64,000 nucleotides of DNA from the NCBI GenBank assembly GCA_947034885.2, contig OX344749.2, forward strand, positions 32,111,182 through 32,175,181, given 5' to 3'. Shown in pieces: positions 1 through 12,741 of this stretch. The number at the start of each line of letters is the position of its first letter. Position 1 is the first letter of the stretch. Origin of the DNA: Thuidium tamariscinum. Lineage: Eukaryota; Streptophyta; Bryopsida; Hypnales; Thuidiaceae. The translations under genes were made by a program, and so were the position numbers. The notes under the pieces were generated by a model that saw only the letters and a list, made by a program, of their open reading frames with translations, had not been told where the DNA came from and searched no databases.

Positions 1-1507
1 AAAAAATTGTAATTGTAATTAGTTGTCCAAAATTGCTATGTTGCCAAAAATGCAACTTGGTCCTTTTGGGATTAATTGACTTTATATTTTTGATGTTTTT
101 GTTGGATAGATATGAAGGATAAACTTTCAAACTCAATGAAATAGTTCTTTAATTTAGAATTATAATGGTATGCACAAATTTATAAAGTTATTGAAATAAA
201 ATAATAATTGAATTAAGCTAAATAAAAGCAATATAGTTACACTATCTTTTTACCATATTGAACAAGATGTATATATAGTGTTTTTCTTTGGTCATCTGCC
301 TTTTTCTTATTATATCAAGTCTATATCATTATAGAAAAAATTCAAATTTTCATCAACAAGTGGCAAATAAAACGTGTGAAATGTACAATGTTTCCCTTGT
401 ACACATAACAAAGTTAGTGGAACTAACCCCCAATATATATATTTTTTAATCACAATGATCTTTAGATTAACATTTTTTTCACATGGAATTGTATTTACTA
501 TACTATATGATTGAATTAAGGAGTATTTGGATTTGTGATGGAATGTTTTTATTTTAAATTTCACCTTTTGAATCACTAAAATATAAATGGAATTTTATTT
601 ATTTTTTAATTGTTGTTTTTTACATGAAAAAATAGTAGTATGGATGGAAAAAAATCATAAAGTACTAAGATGTATTGCAATTGAACTTTCTTCGAAGCAA
701 ATTGAAAATAGATTTTTATAATTATTTTTCAAATTATGATTGTATGGGTAATTTTCATACTTAAGTTTAGCATCTTTTTTTTTTACACATACATGAAATG
801 ACACTTAGGGATTAATTCACATACATTCTCATCCTTATAACATATGCTTTAAAGGTTCTATCTTGCATTTGAGAGAGAAATAAAATTCTATTCAACTTAA
901 ATGGTTGTCACAAGTGAAGAGTCCATCATTGAAGTTCCCAAGATGAACTTTGAATGGAAAGAATGAGTGAATTTTAAACTACATAACTTATCCTTGCTAG
1001 ATGGGAGACTTTTCTCCGAACATGAATACATATTGGTTTAAGAAAAAGGATTAAGAGAAGAAATGAAGGGTCAATGGGTAAGTATTATTTTTTTTGAAGG
1101 TATTAGTAGACTATATCAAGCATGCTCCTAATGCGCAAAACTAGCTACTACTAGCCAAAATAATAATATTTTTAAATAATTAAATAATTATTTTTTTCAA
1201 ATAAAATATTTTAAAAATAGTTAAATATTATCATTTGATGTAACAATATCTTGACCATGTCAAATTGATTACTCAACAAAGTTCATAAAGTTCCTACAAA
1301 GTTTTCATATTTGAAAACTTGCAATCTTCCATAGGCCTCAAAAAATTCTAATGAGGGTGGATTGTATATGTTGGAGTAGGAATAAGAGGATAGATTGCAA
1401 TTGCAATTGCAATAGTAAAGTGGGAACTAGTAGCTGGTATAATAGATGTTGACAATGTTGGGAATGATTGGTTATTTTACAATGTACATTTGTATTCTAA
1501 AATGTAT
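1..1507. other. AT-rich intergenic DNA with a repeat end
   Basis: No gene is visible; the only longer open frames are AT-rich chance frames. Bases 30-80 closely resemble 7490-7550, sharing the words aaaattgctatgttgccaaa and a following gggrttaa-type end. The window therefore seems to open inside the right end of a dispersed repeat that has a second copy near 7.5 kb. Confidence 0.5.
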
Positions 1508-1794
1508 CATTAGACGAAATTTGAGGGCATTACACGGTCGTTTCGAGTCTGTTCTTGAAACGGCTCCCAATGTTGTCAGCCATTTTCAAGCCGGCTTTAA
1601 TAAAAAATAAAAATAAATAAAAAAATAAATTAGAGACGTCCTGAAATATGAAAATAAGTCCAAATTTTTTTTGAATTTTTTTGAATTACGTGGCAGGGTC
1701 ACGACCACGTAGGATTCAAGTTCACAAGGCAGAAATAGCGTTCCTGCAGTTCGGGAACCGACAGTCTCCTAATGCCTTCAAATTTCATCTAATG
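1508..1794. mobile_element. MITE, CATTAGA family, copy 1
   Basis: The ends are imperfect inverted repeats: cattagacgaaatttgaggg on the left against cattagatgaaatttgaagg read inward from the right. A second copy lies in opposite orientation at 51719-52001, sharing the terminal words, the internal block with cctgaaatatgaaaa, and the gaccacgtaggatt block. It has no coding capacity, and I could not fix a target duplication. Confidence 0.7.
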
Positions 1795-2364
1795 ATTTAA
1801 TATTCTATGGCAATGTCATTAATTTGGGTGAAAGTATTTGATGAGGTGCTTTTAGGTATTTGGAGTTATATGCAAGGCACTTCAAATGTGGATGAGGTTT
1901 ATATATTGTTTTTTAGCTTCAATACTCAAAGACAACAAGAAGTTGTATATTTAATCTATGTTATGGTATATGATTATGAAATATTTGTATTTGTTTGCCT
2001 ACTTGAATTCATGCATATAATTATTAAAAAGATTAATTGAGATTTAACTCAACTTATGTATAATTATGTACTAAACATTTTTTAAAGTTGAATTTTCTAC
2101 AAATTGTGATTCTTAAAATGGTCACGATCACTTAACATTTTATGCTCCAAAAGTATTTGACCTTGTTAATTGTCACTACTAAATAATTCCTAAGCTATCA
2201 TTTGTACCTCTAATAGTACCATTTGCACATTTCAATAATGCATCCTAATTATTATATACAAATTGAAAAGACAAAATGAAATTTAGTACATAAGATGATG
2301 GTCTCAAGGCCTCAATAGAATTGCGTACATTAAGGCCAACATTGAGGACTAAACAACCAAAGTA

Positions 2365-2684
2365 CACTAATGATGATATTTAGTGTCTTGTACACTAAAT
2401 ACGAAGGCATACACTAAAAGTCAATTACCCTATGAAAGTAAGTAACATTAAATGTCAATTCAAACACTAAATGTGAACACTCAAGATCTGAAATCTGAAC
2501 TTGGGCTGAACTGAACTGAACTCAGTGAAGAACTCGGATGAACTGAACCCAAGCAATTCCAGGGAAGGAGAAGGCGGCGCATTCAAGTCTAACACTAATT
2601 GTGGACAAGTTCAAATTTAGTGTTGTAGCTAGTAGGGGGTAAAAACACTAAATGTCACTAAACACTAAATATCATCTTTAGTGT
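2365..2684. mobile_element. MITE with CACTAA ends flanked by TA
   Basis: About 320 bp with 21-bp inverted ends, cactaatgatgatatttagt on the left and cactaaagatgatatttagt read inward from the right, with one mismatch. TA occurs immediately outside both ends, so a Tc1/mariner-type insertion is possible, although the termini also resemble CACTA ends. The interior repeats the word acactaaa many times near both ends, as subterminal repeats do. Non-coding. Confidence 0.65.
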
Positions 2685-2689
2685 AGTTT

Positions 2690-4100
2690 CATCACTTCCT
2701 TATATAAGATAAATTAGCCTATTACTACTTCTTATTTTGATAGTTGTGCCTTTAAGTAGCTATAATGTATGTTTGAAAACAAAAAAATGCACACCAATGA
2801 TACATGGTGGCAAGAGTTGGATACTAAATGCTAATAGATTGGTTCAACTTAATCATGACAAGGCACTTCATCTTGTGGAACCATTTGTGTAAGACAATTG
2901 AGACACATCTACCTTTGTTGGCTTGATATATTGGCATTTATATATTGTCTTGATGCAATGGGTGTGGCTTACACAATACATATGTAGCTCAATGAATGAA
3001 AGCATATAGGGCCAAAATACAAAAAGCAAATGAAATGGTTATGTCTACACACAAATTGTCTATACATGTTTCAAAATCAACTTTTGGAATGATTGCACTC
3101 AATGTGGATACACCCAAATTTGTACCATGCCTAAAACTGCCATCAACACTATGTGTACATCTCTAAAATCAATACGTATGTATGTTGAAGAAACTATTTA
3201 ACCCTAGATGGACATGTTGGTTTCTATGGAAATCATTTTATTTGCAATAATGTGAATCATCATCTATTATAAAAAATTCAAAACTATTCATTGGACACCA
3301 AATTACTATTAATGATCTTCCCTTTTTGTATAAAATTCCAAAAAATGAACAATTGCATTTCTCTCTTACATACAATAATTCTCTATCATCCATCATACTC
3401 TTAATGTCCATAGCAACATTATAGGGTTAAAAACCTTTACCAAATAAACTTTGATCCTTCATAATTTTTGTATTAGGTATTCAAGTGTTGTGTTTTTTGG
3501 TTACCAACAAGCAATTTGACTAGTATAACAATAATACTAGGCATTCTAGCAAAGAGAGGCGGTGAGGGGCACCCACATTACTCCAAAATACTTCCAATTA
3601 ATCTTGATTTCATGATTCATGAATGCCTAGTCCTTTACAAATTGTACCTTCAAGCATGGTTCCAATTAATCTTGATTTCATAACTAGTTGTTGACTTTTC
3701 AACACTAACGTGGCACTATGGTATGGGAGCCTACCCATCACCATCACCATCACCATCACAAGTTGCAACTCAACCTTCTTTCCTTTCAACTTGCTTTCTA
3801 CACCCTTGGATCATAAAGATCAAAGGTTGGATTGAAAAGTGAACAATCGATTATGTCTGATAACCTACTCGCCGCTACTGTACCTCATCGATTATCTAAT
3901 ACATCAATTGTTCATAATGCTTTTTTTCTTTCTGAAACATATGAAAACATATGCTCAATTATGTTGTTTGAAATGTAGTTGCTAAAGATTTAAATTTAAC
4001 TTCACACTCTCATAACATTCAGTAGCATTGGTTGGCTCTACCTCTCTCAACAATGCAGGGGGTGGAATATTCATCCCCCAACAGTATTTCATCAGTAACT
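2690..4100. other. AT-rich intergenic DNA
   Basis: No gene is seen. It holds a short hexanucleotide repeat at 3735-3760 and, at 4011-4026, the end word cataacattcagtagc. That word also forms the ends of small elements near 46.8 kb and 61.3 kb, so this is a probable truncated copy of that family. Confidence 0.5.
3735..3760. repeat. (CCATCA)n microsatellite
   Basis: Just over four tandem copies of ccatca. It lies in no recognisable gene. Confidence 0.9.
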
Positions 4101-4102
4101 AC

Positions 4103-5155
4103 TTAACCCCTAATTGCCCAATTGACCATATATGGTCGAGTTGAAATTCTAGGCCCATTTCTGAATGGGCAGTTAAATTCTTGTGACCATTTAAAAAAAT
4201 TTGAGTAGTTTTAAGGTTTAACTATTAAAAACTTTTATTTTTCACTGAAAAAAGTACATACTTGATTATTGAGAGTTCTTCGAAGGCATATATGTACCAT
4301 AAGAGAAGTGTAAAGCTTGCCAATTTTACTTCATTTCCTAACTTTATGCAATTTCACTTGATTTGAGATCTAAGAAATTGTACACATCCATTTGCTTTGA
4401 GAATGGTTCCAATGGAAAGAAGAAAGTGTTTTCATGATATTCACCAATGAAAATTTAAACATACAACTATTGATTTGGAGTTATTTGCAATTTTTACTTA
4501 TAAAAATAATTGCAATTCAACAATTGCAAGGTAGATTGTGCAATGAATTTAATAGCTTTTCATGTGAAATTGAGTTTTTTTGAAGTGCATTTTAGTGTGC
4601 TAACACTCTTTGTAGTTGTTCATGTCACCTCAAATACCCCAAAAAATTTATATGCAAATTTGAGAAACATTGTGGGAAAATGTAGCATACTAAATATAGA
4701 AAATGTACTCTTCTCTTGTTAAAATCTCACAACTCCAATGTAGTTTTGTGCTCAAAATTTGTGTACTTACTAATAAACAAGCTCTTTAATCCCTGAGTGC
4801 CCAAAGCGAATTCATTGAAATCCAAACCTTTCCAAACTCATTCCACTCAAACTTTCTTCTAAGAAGAAATTCACGTAAACCAAGTATATAGATTGGTAGT
4901 CAAGAGAGACTTGGAGGTTTGGGGAAAAGGATATGTCCTTTGACCGTACCACTCAAAAGATTATAATAGTCAAACAAGAAAGTTTTTCAGATTGGAGAGG
5001 CCAAATTTTGGTCTTTGGGGCACCCAGGGGTTAAATATCTATGCGATTAGATTTTGGAAAAAAAATCAATTTGCTTCACTAGGGATGACTACAAGCCTAT
5101 GCACTTTTTTCATAGTCAAAACACACTTGAAAAGGCTTGGACATTTAGGGGTTAA
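4103..5155. mobile_element. TTAA-flanked repeat element (host of a nested copy)
   Basis: It is bounded by ttaa on both sides and has inverted ends cccctaattgcccaa and cccctaaatgtccaa. A paralogue lies at 35150-35973; both contain accatatatggtcg near the left end and the same downstream order of blocks. The 35 kb copy lacks the insertion found here at 4786-5034. TTAA duplications with CCC-starting ends are the hallmark of piggyBac-type elements, but no transposase is present, so the superfamily is inferred. Confidence 0.7.
4786..5034. mobile_element. TTAA-flanked MITE nested in the 4.1 kb element
   Basis: The 241-bp body (4790-5030) has inverted ends tccctgagtgcccaaag and cccctgggtgccccaaag, flanked on both sides by TTAA. 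The paralogous element at 35.8 kb carries the unfilled site, with a single TTAA between caagctc and acatctatgc. This makes TTAA the target duplication and shows that this copy inserted after the host element. Non-coding. Confidence 0.85.
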
Positions 5156-5392
5156 GTAATTGGACATTGAATGTTATGCCGGTTCTTCACATCGCTTGTT
5201 TCTTGAGAAAAAAATGATTCAAATGTAGCCCTGGTTGGGAACAATTAATGATTCCGTGGCAGCAAGTCTTCAAGGGAACAACTGACCAGCCCCCTGGCCT
5301 GCCAACTCAATCATTAGTTCGCAGGCCTCTCAGAGTCTGGAGTCTGGACCTCACAGTGAGTCTCGATCAGACTCTTCCATTTGCAAAACTAA

Positions 5393-5773
5393 GAGCATCC
5401 CCACGGGCTGCACATGAGAGAGGATGCTTGCAGTCATTGGAGTATCCTGGACCCAGCCAAAGAAATTTCTCCCATCTCAACATGGCAAACAAACATGGGG
5501 AACAAACAATTTCGGAATTTGAGGACCTTTGTCGTGGATTCCAAGAAAACAAACCCACAGTAAATGCTAAAATATTTCAAAAGGAGGATTTAAATTATTT
5601 TTAAAGCACACCGAGACCGGTCAGCTTCTGACCATTTGGTCGAGCCATCATTGAATTTGGCTGGGCCCGGCCTTTCTTTTTGCTTGGCCGTGCCTCCCAT
5701 GGGGCAAGCAGCGTGGCTCGGGCATGGCCAATCCCCGAGTCTACGGCGTTGGCAAAGTCCCATGGGAATGTTC
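5393..5773. mobile_element. Tourist/PIF-Harbinger-like MITE
   Basis: It is GC-richer than its surroundings. The inverted ends are gagcatccccacggg and gaacattcccatggg, flanked by TAA on both sides (5390-5392 and 5774-5776). A three-base TWA duplication is characteristic of PIF/Harbinger elements and their Tourist MITEs. A 118-residue open frame overlapping it is probably accidental. Confidence 0.75.
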
Positions 5774-5785
5774 TAAGTTAATGAA

Positions 5786-6130
5786 GGGAGGAGGTCCTAA
5801 AAGTGCCCATCTAACATGGAGCTGAAATTGAATTTTGGGAATTTTAGGAGGTAAAATTTCTTGAATTATTTTTTAGTCAATTTTTCTTGAAAAATAAGTG
5901 AAATTGGCATCTAATCCAAGTTGTTCCATATTTTTTGGAGCTCTGTGGAATGTGTTATGAAAATTTGAAGTTGAAATGGCATTAGGCTCTAAAACTGCCC
6001 ACCTCCTTCAAATGTACACTATTAAAAACTTTCCTATAAAGATGAAAAAGCAACATGTACAAACAATGTACATTTATGAAGGTGGGTGGTTTTTGAGCTT
6101 GAGTGGTTTTGAGCCTCTCTTCTTATCATG
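5786..6130. repeat. Degenerate copy of the AGGTA/TA MITE family
   Basis: It shares internal blocks with 36060-36412 (inverted) and 41474-41800: a block reading gaggtcct near one end, a block on slow change ending in tccaagttgttccatatttt, and the word gcaacatgtacaa. Both outer ends are eroded, so the limits are approximate. Confidence 0.6.
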
Positions 6131-7754
6131 TCTTGGAGGGTCAAGCCTTAGGGTCCAACCAAAAACCCAAATCAAGTGTTTCTATCACACTTGTTGCCTT
6201 CAAAGTGGGAGCATCCAAAAATGTCAATATAATCAGTTCAATATAGTAGGAGGCACCTTTTCCAGAAAATAATATTTTTGTAATATTAGCAAGTGAAAAT
6301 TGTGAATATTTAAAAAAAATAAAAAAATAAAATTGGGTGTTGTATGTAATTTCTATGATTTTTCAAAGTGACGGCTTCCTAGACCACTAAAATTGTCTAA
6401 TAGATGCACCTAAATCTAAACTTAGCAAAAATCACATGTTAGCAAGTGAGAGTTAAGTATGTGTCCTTCAAATGTGTCAACAAATCAACATTAAGCATTG
6501 GGTGTTTCTACCTTACATAGGTGTAGAAAAATGCCTAAGAGTAATTTGAAATATAAATTGATTCTGAAAATATTTAGATGTATGTAATCTTAACACCTAA
6601 ATGGTTTTGATTATGTTTTCACCAAAATTGCTCCAAAATTGCCAACAAATACATGTACCAAAACTTAGAAAAAAAACATTTTTTGATATATAAAACCTTA
6701 GGATCTTGTAATATGCTTGTTTGAAAAGATATAGAATTAAAAAAAAAATCTTCCACCATGTAGATTGCAAGATATTAGCATTTGAATTAACAAAAATCAT
6801 TTTTGTGGCCCTACAAAAAATAAGGCAGCTGCACTTTACAAGGTCTTATTCGTATGAAACAAAGTTCAAATTGGTGATTATTCTTTGGATTCATTCTTAA
6901 AGGCAAGTTGGATACATGCTTAAAAATTTTCAAGTCATTTGGAGTTGTATGACATATAGGAAAAAAATAGTAAGAAGAAAGAAGTAGAAAATGAGCCAAA
7001 ATACTAAATTGTAAACAATTTATTTATGGAACTGAAAAATTCCAATCCCAATGATTAAAATGTTGTAATAAAAAATCTATACCTCTTGTTTTTATTTTTT
7101 TCCAAAAACATTAAAAATTGAATTAAATAAAAAATTTCAAACCTTTTTTTTGTAGTGTAAAGATTTTGTAACTAGCCCCAAACTACCCCAAACTATAACT
7201 CCTAATAACTTTTGTCTCATTGATCAAAATGGAATGATTCAAATCTTTTCACTTAGGTAAAAATGTAATAAATCAATTTCAAATTTTTATTTCTTGAAAA
7301 AATAATTTTTAAAGAAGTTTCTTGAGCTGCCTAGATTGCTCGCCGAGCATTGAAAACTACATATCTTACAATCACTCTTTAACTATGCAGCCAATAGCTA
7401 TGAAAATTGTTGGGTCTTGAAGCTGTTCCTTGGGCACATGTTGTGTGAAAATTTTGAAGAAAAAAATTTAAAATCTCCATTTGTAGTGAGTTGCCCAAAA
7501 TTGCTATGTTGCCAAAAAAATGCAGTTTGGACATTTTAGGGGTTAAATGGGTACACGAAAGAAAGAAAAAGGAAAACTGTGAAGATGAGCTTCAGGAATT
7601 CATAGTGCATTCATTTGTACAGTATTCCAATTCTGTTTGTTTTTTAAATTCATGATTTTCAATTGCCAATGTGTTCATAAGAAGTCTCCTATGTCGATTC
7701 CACATTGGAGTATATAATCGCAGAAGTGGATGGTAAAGGCTCAGCCACCTAGTA
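6131..7754. other. AT-rich repeat-derived DNA
   Basis: No gene is seen. Parts resemble other AT-rich blocks in the window, for example the stretch near 7200-7260 against 42280-42340 and 45490-45550. The right end near 7490-7555 (gccaaaaaaatgcagtttgg, then attttaggggttaa) matches the first 80 bases of the window and is probably the end of a large TTAA-type element. Confidence 0.5.
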
Positions 7755-8169
7755 AGGTAGTTGGCTCTAAAATGGAGCGGGCATTAAGAATGGATCCTAT
7801 AAAAGGCTGTAAATGAATAGCTGGTTCTTAAATGGACCTCCACATTCATTGAATGAATTAGGGAAAGATGCATCAAGAATAGTGAGAGCCAATCATATTC
7901 TTTGCTTTTTCATCTTTCTTTAGAAATTGCAAGTGAACCATTCATGGAAGACCTAAAGACATAAAATAGGGACCTATGGCACATCTCCTTTGAAAATTCA
8001 TAACTAATTCAAAAATGCGTCAAAATTTATGAAACCACTTGCGTTAGATTCCTCATCAATTTCTCTTTCTCTGAAAAATGGGCTGAAAATCTTTCCATTC
8101 AAGAAAATACATGAAAAAAGGGGACCAGCTCACCAGCCCTTAGATGCTCCATTACAGAGCCGACTACCT
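7755..8169. mobile_element. AGGTA/TA MITE, copy 1
   Basis: The inverted ends aggtagttggctctaaaat and aggtagtcggctctgtaat are flanked by TA on both sides. At least four more copies with the same rule are at 41474, 51210, 52894 and 55934. The TA duplication fits Tc1/mariner (Stowaway-type) elements, although the end sequence is not the usual Stowaway one. It sits about 630 bp upstream of the ABCG start codon. Confidence 0.75.
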
Positions 8170-8802
8170 TAACGTATCCATGGCCATGCAGCTCTCATAC
8201 TGTCACAGTGTTTACACAGTGTTTCAGCCTGTGCATTTCTCACTGCAGGTTAAGTCAGTTCTAGTTTTAAATTTTTTTGAAACAAATCAGTTCTAACGTA
8301 GCTTTTTGAGTTACCCGGAGGAGGAGCTTTGTCTAGCTGGATCGGTCCCTCTCCTTTGAACTGACTTTCGAGAAAGCTGCCGGCAGCTGCCGTTGGGTCC
8401 CTCATCGATCAGGAAGTTAATGAGGACGTGAGGAGTGGGTGCAGCAAGCCCCTGGCCTTTTGCAGCTGCAGACTGCAGACAGTGACTGACTCCTCTGTCA
8501 CAATTCCTCTGAGTGCAGCAACAATGTGGGAGGCCCGAATAGTCCGCGGTGGCAGGACGGCCGGGACTTTCCATGCCGTGTTTCCCCAAACCTCAGCATT
8601 GACAAACCAAACCCTCTCGCTGCGGTCCCCTTTTTGATCTCAGCTTAAACACTTAGGTCTCCGACCTCCTCTGGAAGACTCGAAAAGCAGATAAGTTAAG
8701 TTAGATTTGGCCGAGGGAAGAAAGGCGACGCTTTGGGGAGTGATCACATGCCGTACTTGCGTTTTGGAGGATGTAGTTGGTAGAGATTGTATTTGAGAAA
8801 TA
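8170..8802 (+). promoter_or_regulatory. Upstream and 5' leader region of the ABCG gene
   Basis: Base composition rises from AT-rich to balanced from about 8290, as expected for a promoter and leader ahead of the gene starting at 8803. Open frames on both strands here are short and show no codon pattern or domain. No TATA box or transcription start could be placed with confidence. Confidence 0.45.
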
Positions 8803-11800
8803 ATGGCGTTCCACTATGACGGAAGAGCCTTTGGAAAGTCGGGTAGTTTGAGAGAAGCCGGCGGGTTCACCCAGATGAGACCTTCTCATCAATTGCAGAG
8901 CCCTGGCCAGTCTCCTGCCATGTTTTCGCTCACTCCTGATCGGCCTGCTACGTATGAGCTCTCTGTGCACGACCTCACTTACAAGGTAGGGTTCGCAGTT
9001 GTGGTAGATAGCCCTAACTGAGAGTGATGTTGTACTGTATGTCCGTGAGCTGCCACTGAGTGTTGTGAAGGAGTTGGGAGTCTATTTGAATCCCAGCCAT
9101 GGAGGAATTGATGCGCATGTCTTCTTTGGACGGTGATGTTGTGTGTAGGTGGTTTCGAAAGTCACGAAAGGAGAGTGGAGGGAGAAAATTCTGCTGAACA
9201 ATGTGTCGGCATCGGCAAGTCCCGGCGAAGTGTTGGCTATTGCGGGACCTTCTGGGTCCTCCAAGACAACCTTCCTCGACGCTCTGGCGGGGCGCATCGA
9301 TCGGAAGGCGCTTCGAGGTCTGATTCTTGTCAATGGAAGACCCATGGATTCGGCCTTCAAGCGTATCTCTGGGTATGTTATGCAGGTATGGTATAAACAA
9401 TTATATATTTTTTTCGCAAGAGTCTACAAAAATGTGGAGGACTAAATCGAGCACGAATATGTTGTGGGACAAGCAAAGATCAGTACATGGCCAGGATTTT
9501 TTTTTTTTTGAGTTGGTTTACTGCTTATGTAGTGAGTGAAACTAAGTCATGCAATCTTCCGCAGGATGATGCTTTGCACCCACATTTGACAGCTCGAGAG
9601 ACCCTCATGTTCAGCGCACGACTCAGACTTCCAGGGATCATGAAGTTTGAGGAGAAGCGACAGCGAGTGAAATCCCTAATTGAGACGCTTGGTCTCACCG
9701 CCTGTGCTGACACATATGTCGGAGACCAGAAGGTGCAATTTATCTCCTATGAATTAATCGTCAATCTTAGAGGCAGATTTTCTTTATGTACAACTCAGGT
9801 AGACAAACACTTTACAGTATGTTCACAGTTGTTGCAGAAACCATGCTCGTTGAATTAAGGTAAGTTTAGCACTGAGAATTGATCATGGGTAATAGTGCTG
9901 TCACTCCGAAGACCTTATAATCAATGCAAAGAAACAGTCCTTCCCTCACATTGACGCTACCTAGCCCAATTTCTGGATGCATACTTCTTGATTAGCGTTT
10001 GCTTCAATGGCCATTTGAAAGTCTAAGCAAGTTAGACCTAGTCACCAACAAACAGATTTTGTGTCATGTCAGGTCCGGGGTTTGTCGGGCGGGGAGAGGC
10101 GCCGTGTCTCCATTGGAGTAGATTTGATTCACGACCCAGCAGTCTTGTTCCTGGATGAACCCACTTCAGGCTTGGATAGCTCATCGGCTCTCCATGTCAT
10201 GCAAATCTTATCTCAAATGGCAGCGCAGCGTCAGCGAACTGTTCTCTTGACCATTCACCAACCTAGTTATCGAATACTGGCCACGGTTCACAAATTCTTG
10301 GTTCTGGCGAAGGGCAATGTTGTCTACCAGGGTCCAGTCTCGGGAATGGTCACTTACTTCAACTGCACTGAACGTGGGATGCCCGCACATGTGAGTGACG
10401 ATCTCCACCTTGTCTGCTACGTATTTCTTTTATCAGGTTTCATACTAAGCCAGGTTCGAATTCATTGACAGAGTCGTGCACACAAGGTACCATTGATTTG
10501 TAAGGATAATTGGTGATCATGTTGTGGAGTAGCAATCGAGCAATATTGAAACAGTTTGTTTGTGGAATTTTGCAGGTGAATGTAGTTGAATATGCGTTGG
10601 ATGTTATAGAGGAGGCACAAGACTATCCGGACGGTCTCCAACGTCTTGTAGAATATCAAGTGAGAATGCTGTTCTTTGTGTCGTTTTGTTGGATTCCACA
10701 TCAATTGCCTGCAAAGCATTTACGCTCAATGAGAATACCACATGCTTTACTAGCTCACCAGGATCTTCTTGCTGTGCAGCGGAAGGCTTATGCAATTGAG
10801 GAAAACAGAGAGCATTTCACACTTGAAACACTTCCACCAGGAGCCACGGACAGGGAACAACCAGTCTTCGCCAACTCTTTCGTGCCAGAGTTTGCCGTAC
10901 TCATGCACCGGGAGTATCTGAGCTTTCTCCGCACTCCAGAAATATTTATCGTTCGCATTGTCCTCGCAGTATGTGTGAATTACTCTCCCTTACTCTCCCT
11001 TCTCCTGCACCTTTCAAATTCAGTTCATTCAAGGGTGTAATAAAATTGCAGAATATATTCAGATTAGAATCCCTCTAGAAATTTTTAGCAGATTTCCTCA
11101 GAAGCGCCCAAAGCTTGGGTTATATAGAGTTCTCCAGTGAAATTTCGACAGTTTTAAGTTCTGTTTGAAAGCATTATTAAGATAATCTTCCCCATGATTC
11201 ATGTGATCACTTTGACCATATGGAGACCTATCCACGATATTGTTTAAAAGATCTTGAACCAGTCGAAATTTTCCTGAGGACCCGGTTAGTTGTTTACCAA
11301 TTCCACACCGTGATGAGGTTTAGAGTCGTCTAATCAGCACCTGATGTCCGACCTTGTGTGTGGCATGCAGATTCTCTGTGGCTTCATGCTGGGCACTCTC
11401 TTCCTCCATGCGAAGAAGGATCGCACGGGAGTCACTCAACGCCAGGGCTTCGTCAGCTTCACACTCGCATTCATCGTCTTCACCGCCGTTGACGCCCTCC
11501 CCGTGATTCTGAAAGAGAGGCAAATCTTTATCCGTGAGACCTCTCGAGGGGCGTACCGAACCTCCAGCTACGTCTTAGCCAAACCTGTCGTGAGCTTGCC
11601 ATTCCTCCTCCTTCTGGCTTTGATCTACACCGTCACTTCCTACTGGTTGGTGGGCTTGGTGAATCATGTGGACAACATCCTCATGTACATTCTCATCCTT
11701 TTCCTCACCTTCTGTGTCGCCGATGCGTTTGTGTCGTTCGTGGCGAGTCTCGTGCCCGACATGTCTATTGGCCAGCCCACTGTGTCCAGCATCGGCGCTT

Positions 11801-12741
11801 TCTTCTACCTCTTCTCCGGGTTGTTCATTATAAGGTAAGACAACGCCTTCCCTTCCACTTGGCCTTTTAACCCGAATTCCCTGGCTCAACATTCTCTAAG
11901 ATACAGATTTCCTTCCTTAGCCCTTCAATGACGCCTTCGAAGAGGATGCAAAAATCCCTGAGGATTCTTGGGGAGGGATTTTAACTAAAGTGGACACTCA
12001 CACCTCAATGCTTCGGCTTAGTAAGGTGGAATCACCCATAACCAACATTTCAAGCACTAATTTTCCGCATACTTTGGTGTTTAATCAACACATGAGACTA
12101 TTCCTGAAACACACTAGTAGTAGAAATTCATGAATGTCCAGAAAAAAACTGTAGCATTATGAATTTGTATGAATATCCTATGAATATTTGAGGTTCGACT
12201 ACTTCGTGAGTAAACCGGTTTTTTGGACTCCTTGAATTTATGGAATACACTTTGGACTACTCGTATTTACATATTCTCGAGATTGTTTTGGGGTGCTTGG
12301 CTGGGAATGGGTGCTCGTACCTGTTCTTATGTGAGGCAAAGGGGCCATGCTAGAACTGGATAAGGCAGTTATGTCTATGAAGAGAATCAAGAGCGTTGAT
12401 TGATCATGGTTTGTGAATAGCAGTGATATCATACAGTGGCCTGTAAATGATGCGTGACATTGCTCCTCCTGTGCAGGTCTGCCATTCCGAAGTACTGGAT
12501 TTGGTTCCACTACATGTCCATCTTCAAATACCCCTACGAAGCCATTATGCACAACGAGTATGCGAGCCAGAAAGGCGTCATTTGGTACAACAATTTGGAT
12601 TCCCAAGCCGTCCTCGAAAGCTTTTCCATGGGAAAGGTTCGTGTGTGGGCTTGCATTGGTCCCATGCTGGGCTTCATTTTTGTTTACCGCATGTTGTTTT
12701 ATATATCTTTGAGATGGCACACCAAAAACATTAGAAAGTAG
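8803..12741 (+). CDS. ABCG half-size transporter (plant ABCG5/10/23-like)
   Basis: Eight exons join in frame: 8803-8985, 9149-9385, 9565-9732, 10073-10390, 10576-10659, 10780-10968, 11371-11834 and 12477-12741. They give 635 residues, a normal length for an ABCG half-transporter, and every intron is GT-AG. The nucleotide-binding domain comes first: Walker A GPSGSSKTT (about residues 94-102), Q-loop YVMQDD (about 138-143), signature LSGGERRR (200-207), Walker B VLFLDEP (220-226) and H-loop histidine near 258. The membrane half follows from about residue 370, with hydrophobic segments and the RETSRGAYR and YWLVGL motifs typical of the ABCG5/10/23 group. Family members dimerise and export lipids, hormones or secondary metabolites, usually at the plasma membrane; the substrate here is unknown. 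One oddity is that the last Walker A glycine is serine. The gene looks intact. Confidence 0.93.

Noticed and set aside
3735-3760. His-tag-like CAT/CAC run
   Set aside because: A hexanucleotide microsatellite outside any gene, not vector sequence.
5141-5155. Telomere-like words (tttaggg) at several element ends
   Set aside because: Single occurrences inside inverted termini next to TTAA, not tandem arrays.
5248-5604. 118-residue open frame
   Set aside because: It runs across the edge of a Tourist-like MITE, has no domain and no codon pattern.
8311-9400. Several 60-128 residue frames on the - strand over the ABCG 5' end
   Set aside because: They are shadows of the ABCG exons and leader, which have full motif and splice support on +.
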